Shown here: piece after piece, positions 6,401 through 13,917 of the stretch
How the letters are laid out: every line of letters starts with the position of its first letter
Position numbering within the stretch: position 1 is the first letter of the stretch
Source of the DNA: Verrucomicrobia bacterium UBA1200
Lineage (GTDB): Bacteria; Verrucomicrobiota; Kiritimatiellia; RFP12; UBA1067
Direction: 5' to 3'
Length of the DNA stretch: 15,090 nt
Assembly: GCA_002309765.1 (NCBI GenBank)
Contig: DBXY01000017.1
Location: forward strand, 173,018 to 188,107
Notes under the pieces: model-generated
Database searches by the model: none
The model's input: the letters and a program-made list of their open reading frames with translations, nothing else
Told to the model about the DNA's origin: nothing
Program-made: the position numbers and the translations under genes

Positions 6401-8723
6401 CACGGCGTTCACCTCGGCCTCGATCCGGGGCGTCGGCGAAGAGGACGTCTATACGATGGGCGCCTTCACGTGGAACATCGAGAATCTCTACCTCGGCAAG
6501 AACGACCGCTACGGCTACCTCGACCTCGAACCCGGCGCGGCGTTGACGGCGGGAAACCTCCGCATGGGCGCAGACAGCGCCTCGCCGAGAAGCACTCGCA
6601 TCACGCTGAAGACGGAATCGTCCCTCACCGTCACCGACAACATGATGATCGGCGAATGGAGCGGTTCCACGACTTCGCAGAAGCACGAGGTGATCGTGGC
6701 TGGCGGCACCTTTACATCGCTCGTGCCGGTACAGGTGGGCTATGACTCTCCGTTCGCCTATCTCACGATAACGTCCGGCGAAGCGGATGTGGCAGGCCTC
6801 AATCCGCGCTCGCGGCTCGACGCTCTGCCCGGTTTTACGCAGGAGCTGCTCACGCACGAGGAGCTCGTTCGTCAGGAAGGCGGTCTACTCAAGGTCGGCG
6901 CCGGCGGCTTGAAGGACATGGGCACCACGGGGACGATGTTCGCCCACGTGGAGCACAACCTGCCCAACTACGTGTTCCAGTCGGGCGAACTGCGCGCGAC
7001 GGACAACTGGACTACGGACTACGGCACGGCCGTCCTCTTCGGTACGCGCGCGACCGATTCCGGGGAGGAGCCGTTTAAGGTGAACGGCAACGGCCAGACG
7101 ATTACGTTCCACACCGGTCTCTCCGGCGAGGCGAATGTGACGCTTGAGAGCGAGGGGGCGTTTGCCAGCGACCCCGACTGCCAAGGCATCCCCTCCGGCA
7201 AATGGACGGTTGAGACGAGCGCCGACCTGCGTGGCGCATCCGGCTTCGCGGGAGGCCTTGTGCTTGCGCCCGGCGCACACGCAAGCGTAGGCAACGCTAC
7301 TACCAACCTGGTCGAGTTCGGCCTCTTCAACCTGCATACGAAGGACATCGCGACGAACGACTTCTGGAATTCGCGCTTCCCGATGCTCAACACCGGGATG
7401 GAGCTTCTGCACAACTGGCGGCTCAACGGCCAGCGCTCCTACCACACCTACGCCTACCAGGGAGAGTTCTCCGTGTCAGAGGGCGAGGCTGGCACTTGGT
7501 ACTTCGCGGGCAACTTCGACGACGAAATCTATCTTGAGATCGACGGCAAGGAAGTGCTGTACGGAACGACCTGGACGGCGGTCACGAAGGGCGAGGCAAA
7601 TCTTTCGGCGGGTTGGCACACGTTCAAGGCGTTCGGTTTCGACGGTGCGGGCGAAGCCGGGCCGCAGTACCGCCAGACGGAGTGGAATTCTACGGCGATG
7701 GGCCTCGGCTTCCGCCGCGGATCGGACGGCGGCAACACTGCGGCCAATTACACGCGCTTCGATCCCGAACACCTCACGATGCGTCCAAACTCCTACCTGC
7801 GCCTGCGCCGCGCGGCGGGAACCGACAATCTGGACGCGGAGTCCTGGGATGACCGCGTCACCTACGTTTCGCCGAACCGCCTCCAGCTGCAGAATGCGCT
7901 GCGCGTGACGAGGCAGGCGGTGACATGCTCCACCGGCTCGTTCTACGTGGAGGAGGAGAAGGCCGGCGAATGGACGTTCACGGGCCAGTGCGACGACCGC
8001 ATAAGGCTGACCGTGGACGGCGGGCAGGTGCTGGAGACCACTGGCTGGACGGACGCGAGAACAGGCAGCGTCACGTTGACGCCTGGCTGGCATACCGTGG
8101 AGATCCGCACGATGGACGGTACGGGCGGCTGGGGCGGCATGCTCACCGACGCGACGGGCCAGACGTGCATGCTGAAGGTGCAGCTGCCGGGCATGGAAAG
8201 CGCCGACGAGGCGATCGCCTTCCAAAACCCGACGTTCCGCTTCGCGCCTACGGCTGATGGCTCGGACATACGGGCCGGTCTCGGTGGCGATTCCAAGGTG
8301 GGGGACACGGCCGTGCTCCATAATATGGGCATGGCGCCTTATCCGATCTACGGCGCCATTGGGGGTACGGGCACGCTCAGAGGCGCCTTCCGCTTCGTAG
8401 GCGAGGCCAGCCGCCTTTCGGTGGCAGGCAAGGGGGGAGAGTACCCAGCGCTCGACATAGTCGTCTTCGAGAATCCAGATCCTCAGACGCTTGCCGAGCT
8501 TGGCGGCGTGAAGGCGGTCTTCGAGACGCGGCCTATGAGCCCGAAGTACGTCCTGTGCGAGCAACCGCTCGGCCTTACGGACGAGCGCGCGGGTACACTT
8601 CCCGTGGAGGTGTTCGACGAGGCAGGAAATGACTATTCTGACAACTTCGCGCTGCACGTGCTGGGCGGGAAAGTGGTGCTGACGAACTCAAAATCGTTCG
8701 GCCTCCGTCTCATCATCCGCTGA
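3450..8723 (+). CDS. Giant secreted beta-strand-repeat (passenger-like) protein with paired CBM-like and PA14-like domains
   Basis: A 1757-aa protein. The N-terminus is a short signal-like segment (basic MNKAK, then LFLCGIMVGIRGLA), with cleavage near residues 20-28 unclear. Residues ~40-205 and ~209-375 are two related CBM4/DUF642-like beta-sandwiches. They share NGNFE / NPGFE openings and matching Q-T-V/I-LP-DG-YR-SF strands. Residues ~376-515 begin with a TLTHAIEYG segment like those that open beta-helical repeats. Residues ~534-640 hold an autotransporter-associated beta-strand repeat (core KSGTGKLTMTGSG near 610-622). A long Gly/Thr/Asn-rich beta-helix-like part then runs to ~1300. Two PA14-like domains lie at ~1315-1435 and ~1469-1567, each with the W-F-G-DD-I/R-L-DG and GWHT landmarks. 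No C-terminal beta-barrel, LPXTG, PEP-CTERM or type IX signal is visible, and the protein ends GLRLIIR. Its probable role is glycan binding or adhesion at the cell surface. The start has a weak AGTAGG. It is followed 25 bases later by the CotH gene. Confidence 0.9.
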   Translation: MNKAKLFLCGIMVGIRGLADPFPVAAPACPAQIQVAQNGAVELIVNGNFETDTDLAESTDYRYWSQGATTAGWSGTTDNSGGMGTGIQKTNGNHPWCDSICEGDHIVYIQRHGALWQTVTLPADGFYRLSFSCAARPGYGNHEMQVFLDERELTAVTTTSTRWTTKNVVFRAAAGTYTLRFAGIDRGVDRASTLDCVSLKAVHQPAFGNLVANPGFEQGTTGIDGWKYFETETTINYGQAAFAHTDVWVCSGDAGITQDGNATWADRPHVGNYALFLQRTARAEQTIVLPHDGLYRISFHATGRGGYSGHTVKAELDGVSLGEIYTDGRAYYLCEADFTATAGEHVFALVGIQNGDRDTASAVDEVVVAPIEAIENGNARFDTLTHAIEYGPENISTLAIVADSDQEQSLALGDFAGTVTVQNTTTATTLAFPVVTPGAAVSMQSPATLKIQLGAISETQPILNAISQLPAEGTIPIVVSFSAAAETGSYVLATSSLAETLAERLDPTVLGGVGRLETDDGRLIFVVQGLEYMLWRPATAGDTWNSVAWLLNGTGELTTFMNGMQAMFDGEDAQSMVWLDDDVQVRELTITGGSYSFAGTGMISTPKVTKSGTGKLTMTGSGFSDVTEITINAGTMTLGADTVAFAVGAPGSSVRVNDGARFDLNYNVPENNGGNTAAGAARSAVTQYTTFTIEGAGPDGKGALYNGTVGSNWGFHLGKVVLVGDATIGSVGRIDLRPQDDGARASLTGSDDMTLTIKTTEPAREMGFNIINADVAVGRIDVPEGGTIVFENGSSTQVPGGIHLQGGRLGFWSSATPGISTDVCVDSDSTTFGSGTSYLRSNVTVAPNVFWSHESGSLFQETGALTNNGVIQVRGGILDLKSAPYVGAEGSTIELLNGDLRVFPRGVEGQVTVNQADGVSHFSNDADWSEAALTFNMAKGTVYWGSGESTPPVVDFEKIVFNVESGSVIFDTMEPYVLPDAFKDTAFTSASIRGVGEEDVYTMGAFTWNIENLYLGKNDRYGYLDLEPGAALTAGNLRMGADSASPRSTRITLKTESSLTVTDNMMIGEWSGSTTSQKHEVIVAGGTFTSLVPVQVGYDSPFAYLTITSGEADVAGLNPRSRLDALPGFTQELLTHEELVRQEGGLLKVGAGGLKDMGTTGTMFAHVEHNLPNYVFQSGELRATDNWTTDYGTAVLFGTRATDSGEEPFKVNGNGQTITFHTGLSGEANVTLESEGAFASDPDCQGIPSGKWTVETSADLRGASGFAGGLVLAPGAHASVGNATTNLVEFGLFNLHTKDIATNDFWNSRFPMLNTGMELLHNWRLNGQRSYHTYAYQGEFSVSEGEAGTWYFAGNFDDEIYLEIDGKEVLYGTTWTAVTKGEANLSAGWHTFKAFGFDGAGEAGPQYRQTEWNSTAMGLGFRRGSDGGNTAANYTRFDPEHLTMRPNSYLRLRRAAGTDNLDAESWDDRVTYVSPNRLQLQNALRVTRQAVTCSTGSFYVEEEKAGEWTFTGQCDDRIRLTVDGGQVLETTGWTDARTGSVTLTPGWHTVEIRTMDGTGGWGGMLTDATGQTCMLKVQLPGMESADEAIAFQNPTFRFAPTADGSDIRAGLGGDSKVGDTAVLHNMGMAPYPIYGAIGGTGTLRGAFRFVGEASRLSVAGKGGEYPALDIVVFENPDPQTLAELGGVKAVFETRPMSPKYVLCEQPLGLTDERAGTLPVEVFDEAGNDYSDNFALHVLGGKVVLTNSKSFGLRLIIR

Positions 8724-8748
8724 ACGCATCTGACTGCCTGATGAAATC

Positions 8749-11700
8749 ATGAAAAGGTTCGGCAAAATTCTCTTAGCGGGCCTCCTCGGCATTGCCGGGA
8801 GGCTCTCGGCGGAGCTCATCTGGGAGACGGGTAGCTACGCGCCGCCGTCGTGGGCGCCGCTCGCCGGGGAGAACCTTCTTGCCGGGCGCAACGCCACGCT
8901 GGAAGGCGACTACTACGCCGAATCCGGCCGATGCGTGGACGGTGCATCGCTGCTCCTGCTTACCGACGGCGCCGTGCCGGGATCGGTTATCGACTGGTCG
9001 CAGGTCGTCGGGCTCGCGAACAACGCGGCCTTGAGCTGGACCTTCGACGAACCGAAGGCGCTGGAGAAGATCAGGATATCCTCAAGGTGGGTCGATTCCG
9101 GGCGCGACGGCATAAGCGTCTCGCGTGTGCAGGTGCAGTACAACGGCAACACGCGGTGGCGGAACATCAGCGCTCCTGCGCTTTCCTACTGCACCGGCAG
9201 CTCGAACGGGAACTGGGACGGCACCGGCGCCTCCTTTGCCACGCTCGCTAATGACGCGACGGGCTTTATCGCCCAAAACGTCACGGGCGTGCGAATCGTC
9301 TTCGGCACGCAGGACAACAACGGCGCGGGCTACGTGGAAATCGAGGCGGTTGGAACGCCCATGACGCCGGAACCCCTCGTTACGGCTGTCGTGTTTGGCG
9401 CGGAGCCGACGCGCGCGTCCGTGGGCGGCGCGCTCGAGCTCGCAGGGCTGGGGGCGGAATCGGCCGATGTCTATCTCACCTTCGGTCCGGATAGTGAACC
9501 CCTACCGGCACCTGTGAAGGTCGCTTCCGGCCTTGTGCGCGGCGAAGTGTACCGCTTCGTGGCGGAAAACCTTACGCCCGGCGGCGCATACGCCTATTCG
9601 GTATTCGCCTCGAACTCGCTGGGGAAGGCGTCAGCCGCCGTGGGGGGGCGTCTCGTCCTGCCGACGGAGGCGCCAATGGACGTTCGCGTGAACGAGGTCT
9701 GCGCGGCGGCCGACGTGGACTGGTTAGAAATCTACAATCCGAACGCACTCCCGGTGGATCTAGCGGACTGGCTTGTGAGCGACAACCCCGCGAAGAAACC
9801 GGAAAAATGGAAACGGCTCGCCCCCGGCGCGAGCGTACCGGCTCACGGCTACCTCGTAGTCTATGCTGATGGTGTCAACGCCTACACGAACGGCGCTGTG
9901 CATGTCGATGTGGGCTTTTCCTCTTCGGGCGAGTCGGTGGCGCTTGCGCGTGCCGACGGCACGCTCGTTTCCGCCTTCGACTATCCCGAGCAACTCGACG
10001 ACTTCTCCTATGGATATGTCGAGACGGACAACGAGCCAGTGCTGCGGTACTTCCGCACGCCCACGCCTGGCGCACCGAACGGCGCAGAGGGGCTTGAAGG
10101 GCCAACAGCGCCGGTCGTCTTCAGCGAGACGCACGGTTACAAGACGGCTCCATTCGCGCTCTCGATGACCTGTCCCGACGATCCTGCGGCGGACATCCGC
10201 TTCACGCTCGACGGCACGGCCCCATCGGCCGCAAGCGCGCGTTACACCTCGCCAGTCACCATCCCATCGACGACGGTGGTGCGTGCCGTAGTGGTCAATC
10301 CCGCAGCCGTCCTTCAGCGTGAAAGCGTGGCCACGTACATCTTCCTAGACCATGTGCTCGCGCAGGCACCATCCACCGCCTCGCCGGGAGGCGGCTTCCC
10401 GGCAAGCGGCACCGTCAACAACCAAGCGATGCGCTACGGCATGCGTACGGATCTCGTCTCCGATCCCGCGGCGCGCGCGAAAATTCTGAACGGCTTTACG
10501 AATTCGATCGTGACACTCTCGATTTCAATCGACCCGGCGAATCTCTTCAACTCGTCCACGGGCATCTACGTGAACGTGTCCGGACGCGGCCAGGCCTGGG
10601 AGCGGCAAGGCATGGTGGAGCAGATCGACCCCGTCAACGGGGCGGCCAACGAATTCTCCGCGCCGATGGGCCTGCGCATCCGCGGCGCGGCAAGCCGCAC
10701 CTCCAGCTATCCCAAGCATTCCTTCCGCATCTTCTTCCGTAGCGAATACGGCATGAAGCGCGTGGAGTTCCCGTTCTTCGGCGACGAGGGTGCATCGTCG
10801 TTCCGCCGCATGGACCTGCGTTGCTCGCAGAACTATGCGTGGGCCAACAACCCCACCGAGGCGTGGGGCTGGATGCGCGACGCGTTCGTCACGGAGACGT
10901 TCGAGCGTGACGCCCAACGCGACGTGGGCCAACCATACACGCGCAGCCGCTACTGCAATCTCTTCATTAACGGCATCTACTGGGGGCTTTACCAGACGCA
11001 GGAGCGCGCTGACGACCACTTCGCCGCCACCTACCTCGGCGGAGAGAACGAAGACTACGACACCTTCAATGTCAACGAACTCAACTCCGGCAGCGACGAG
11101 GCGCGCCAGGCGCTCTACAATATGATGACGGCGGGTTTTTCGTCAAACGACGCCTATCTTCGTGCGCTCGGACGCAACCCCGACGGCACGCGCAATCCCG
11201 ACTATCCGGTTTACCTCGACGTGACGAACCTCATACTTCGCACACAGATCGGCCACTACAGCGCCGACGGCGATTCGCCGTGCTCAATCTGGAGCAGAAA
11301 ACCGAACAATTACTTTGCCATCTACGACCACACGGAGGCCTCGACTGGCTTCAAGTGGTTCTGCCACGACGGCGAGCACGCCCTCGGCATGGGCGCCAAG
11401 TACGCGAGCAACGCCGGTCTCGTCGGCGACGAGACCTGCAACCCCGTGGAATGGGGCGTCTTCTCTGGAATCGGCAACTTCAACTCGAACTGGCTCAACC
11501 ACGAGCTCATGAAGAACGCCGAATACCGCATTGTTTGGGCGGACCTCTTCCACCGCCACTTCTTCCCGGGCGGCGCGCTCTCCGCCACGAACAACGTGAT
11601 GCGTTTCCGCGCGCGCATGGCGGAGATCGACGACGCAATCGTGAACGAGGCGGCGCGCTGGGGCCGTAACGGCCAGACCTACGCCACGTGGACGAACGCC

Positions 11701-13842
11701 TGCGAATACATCGTCAACAACTTCATCGACCGGCGCTTCCCGCTGCTGCTCGCCAACTACCGCGCCGAGGGATGGTATCCTTCGATAGACGCGCCCGAGC
11801 TCAGCCTCGTTCAAGGCGGCGCCATGGCCGAGCTAGTGTCCTCTGCGGGCGCGACGATCTACTACACGCTTGACGGCTCCGACCCGCGCCTGTTCGGCGG
11901 CGAGCCGAGCGCGGGCGCGCAAGTTTATTCAAGTCCGCTTGCCGTTGACGAGGCGGGCTTCGCCGTCGTGGCGCGCGCGCGTTCGGCCGAGGGGGAGTGG
12001 AGCGCGCTTTCGGAAATCGACGTGCCTGGATACGTTCCAGTGGAGCTGACGGCCGCGCTAGACGCGGGCACGCTCGCCGTCGCCTACGCGCATCTTCCGT
12101 GTGCGGCGCATCTCGTCGTCGCATGGGATTCGACCGACTGCGGCGAGGATCCTGCCGCATGGCCGTACCAGGCCGATCTCGGAGAGCTCGCCGCCGGGGC
12201 GGGCGCACTGCGCATCGGCGCGCCGGCGGACTTCGATCCTTCGTCTGCCGCCGTTTTGCGCGTCTTTCTTGCCGAGACGCATGTTTCAGCCGGTCGCGAG
12301 AAGCTCGCCTACGTGCGCGGCGACGGCACGCAGCGCGTGGCGCTCGGCTACGTACCCACGGCCGCGACTCGCTGCCGCGTGAAGTTCACGATGGACATGG
12401 GCTATGGCGGCGTGTTCGTGGGCACCGACAAGGGCAACGACGTGGACGACTGGCGCTTCTTCTCAAACAAGGACAAGGGCGGCGACACCTATCTCGACTT
12501 CCCATCCGGCCGGCGCGTCAACGGCAATGTCGTGGCGGACTCCACAACGCTCTACGACTACGAGTTCGGCAACTTCTATCTGAAGAACGCCGAGACGGAC
12601 GAGATTCTGCTCTCGGGCGAAGCGTCGGCGTTTCCGTCCGGCTATGCGCCTGCGACGTATCTCTTTTCGCTTGCCTCTGCGGGCAGTCACAGCTACGGCA
12701 CCGTCTATCTGCTCAGGTTCTACGAGGGCGACGTGTTTGCGCGCGACTACGAGCCCGCGCGCGACGAGAGCGGCGTTGTCTGCCTCTACGAGACGGTGGA
12801 AGGCCGCTACTACTATCCTTTGGGCGGCGCGCTTGCGGCCGGACCGGTGCTTGACGTTGTAGGCGGTTCGGTGCAGGTTGAGACAAGGGCAGTCTCCGCG
12901 CCGCTTGAGTGTGCGCCCGGCGCGTGGCCTGCGGGCGGCGCCACGCAGGTGTCATCGGATCTCGCGGATTTCCTGCGCGTAGCCGAGGTGATGAGCGTGC
13001 CGGTGCTTGGCGGCACGGACGGTGAGGAGTACATCGTCTTGACAAATCTCAACCAGACGGCTGGGCTCCACGTCGGCGGCGTGCAGGTGACGTGCACAAA
13101 GACGGGCGATGCCGTGGCGAAGTGCGACTTCACGCTGCCGGTCGGTCTCATTCTTGCCCCGGGCGCGTCCCTCTGCTGCACCAAGGCCGATTTCTGGCCG
13201 GAGGGCAAGATCACGGACGGCAATGTGGACGTGCGCCTCTTTGATTCCGAGGGGACGCTTTTGCAGCATCTTTATCTTTCGACGAAATGGAGTAGCAACA
13301 CCTTCCGGATGTGCGACGGCAAGGGCGGCTCGTTCTGCGCGACTTCGTTCATGCCCGAAGTGCTTTTGGAGGCGGACTGGCGGCCATCGATTCCGGACAT
13401 AGACGACAAGCCAACGCGCCAGGCCGTTGCGGAGGCGATTCTCTCCATGCCGCCGCTGCAGGCGTGGCTTGCCGGCATTTCAACGACTGAAGAGGGTGCC
13501 AGTGCCGTTGCCGCGTTCCGTGGCGATGCCACGACGCTTACCGCGTGCTATCTCGTTGCATCGCAGCCTGAGACCGATCCTGAGATCGAGCTTGCGTTCA
13601 GTAGCATCGCATTCGACGCGTCGGGAGAAATCGTGTTCGACGTCGAGCTGCGTCAGCACGGCGTAGTGCTTGATCGTGCGCTCAACGGGGTTTTGCGGCT
13701 GTTCCACTTCGCGGATCTTTCTGGCGAGCCAGTGGAGACGGTCAATCTCGGATCGGTCGTTCCGGTGCCGCCCGAGAAGAGGCGGCTTCGCCGTCCAGCC
13801 GAGGGCGAGCAACATTTCTTCCGCCTCGGCATTTCCGAGTGA
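8749..13842 (+). CDS. Giant secreted CotH-kinase / lamin-tail multidomain protein
   Basis: A 1697-aa protein with a clear signal peptide (MKRFGKILLAGLLGIAGRLSA, cleavage before Glu22). The order is: discoidin (F5/8 C)-like ~30-205; FN3-like ~206-303; lamin-tail domain ~311-448 (VNEVCAAADVDWLEIYNPN); chitobiase-C/FN3_7-like sandwich ~457-531 (FTLDGTAPS); CotH kinase domain ~585-1010; second chitobiase-C-like sandwich ~1013-1089 (YYTLDGSDP); sandwich linker ~1100-1185; LamG-like domain ~1187-1370 (YVRGDGTQRVALGYVPTAAT at its start); second lamin-tail-like region ~1404-1545; C-terminal tail ending HFFRLGISE. CotH landmarks are RIRGAAS with K656 in YPKHSF, NLFINGIYWGLYQTQER (737-753, E752) and HDGEHALG (873-880, D874 and E876), so the ATP/metal-binding set seems kept. 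CotH of Bacillus spores is a protein kinase, and extending that activity here is inference. No Shine-Dalgarno is seen before the ATG. It is probably co-transcribed with the gene upstream. Confidence 0.9.
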   Translation: MKRFGKILLAGLLGIAGRLSAELIWETGSYAPPSWAPLAGENLLAGRNATLEGDYYAESGRCVDGASLLLLTDGAVPGSVIDWSQVVGLANNAALSWTFDEPKALEKIRISSRWVDSGRDGISVSRVQVQYNGNTRWRNISAPALSYCTGSSNGNWDGTGASFATLANDATGFIAQNVTGVRIVFGTQDNNGAGYVEIEAVGTPMTPEPLVTAVVFGAEPTRASVGGALELAGLGAESADVYLTFGPDSEPLPAPVKVASGLVRGEVYRFVAENLTPGGAYAYSVFASNSLGKASAAVGGRLVLPTEAPMDVRVNEVCAAADVDWLEIYNPNALPVDLADWLVSDNPAKKPEKWKRLAPGASVPAHGYLVVYADGVNAYTNGAVHVDVGFSSSGESVALARADGTLVSAFDYPEQLDDFSYGYVETDNEPVLRYFRTPTPGAPNGAEGLEGPTAPVVFSETHGYKTAPFALSMTCPDDPAADIRFTLDGTAPSAASARYTSPVTIPSTTVVRAVVVNPAAVLQRESVATYIFLDHVLAQAPSTASPGGGFPASGTVNNQAMRYGMRTDLVSDPAARAKILNGFTNSIVTLSISIDPANLFNSSTGIYVNVSGRGQAWERQGMVEQIDPVNGAANEFSAPMGLRIRGAASRTSSYPKHSFRIFFRSEYGMKRVEFPFFGDEGASSFRRMDLRCSQNYAWANNPTEAWGWMRDAFVTETFERDAQRDVGQPYTRSRYCNLFINGIYWGLYQTQERADDHFAATYLGGENEDYDTFNVNELNSGSDEARQALYNMMTAGFSSNDAYLRALGRNPDGTRNPDYPVYLDVTNLILRTQIGHYSADGDSPCSIWSRKPNNYFAIYDHTEASTGFKWFCHDGEHALGMGAKYASNAGLVGDETCNPVEWGVFSGIGNFNSNWLNHELMKNAEYRIVWADLFHRHFFPGGALSATNNVMRFRARMAEIDDAIVNEAARWGRNGQTYATWTNACEYIVNNFIDRRFPLLLANYRAEGWYPSIDAPELSLVQGGAMAELVSSAGATIYYTLDGSDPRLFGGEPSAGAQVYSSPLAVDEAGFAVVARARSAEGEWSALSEIDVPGYVPVELTAALDAGTLAVAYAHLPCAAHLVVAWDSTDCGEDPAAWPYQADLGELAAGAGALRIGAPADFDPSSAAVLRVFLAETHVSAGREKLAYVRGDGTQRVALGYVPTAATRCRVKFTMDMGYGGVFVGTDKGNDVDDWRFFSNKDKGGDTYLDFPSGRRVNGNVVADSTTLYDYEFGNFYLKNAETDEILLSGEASAFPSGYAPATYLFSLASAGSHSYGTVYLLRFYEGDVFARDYEPARDESGVVCLYETVEGRYYYPLGGALAAGPVLDVVGGSVQVETRAVSAPLECAPGAWPAGGATQVSSDLADFLRVAEVMSVPVLGGTDGEEYIVLTNLNQTAGLHVGGVQVTCTKTGDAVAKCDFTLPVGLILAPGASLCCTKADFWPEGKITDGNVDVRLFDSEGTLLQHLYLSTKWSSNTFRMCDGKGGSFCATSFMPEVLLEADWRPSIPDIDDKPTRQAVAEAILSMPPLQAWLAGISTTEEGASAVAAFRGDATTLTACYLVASQPETDPEIELAFSSIAFDASGEIVFDVELRQHGVVLDRALNGVLRLFHFADLSGEPVETVNLGSVVPVPPEKRRLRRPAEGEQHFFRLGISE

Positions 13843-13861
13843 GAACGAGATGAAGAAAATG

Positions 13862-13898
13862 AAAAAGGAGGAATTTCTTGCGAAATTCCTCCTTTTTT
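13862..13898. terminator. Bidirectional intrinsic terminator
   Basis: A perfect 16-bp stem (AAAAAGGAGGAATTTC at 13862-13877, its complement at 13882-13897) closes a TTGC loop, with T6 at 13893-13898 and A5 at 13862-13866. It lies 20 bases after the stop of the CotH gene and 20 bases after the stop of the convergent hydrogenase gene, so it can serve both. The stem's own A and T tracts give U-runs in either direction. Confidence 0.93.
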
Positions 13899-13917
13899 AA
13901 CCGTTACAGCGACCGGA

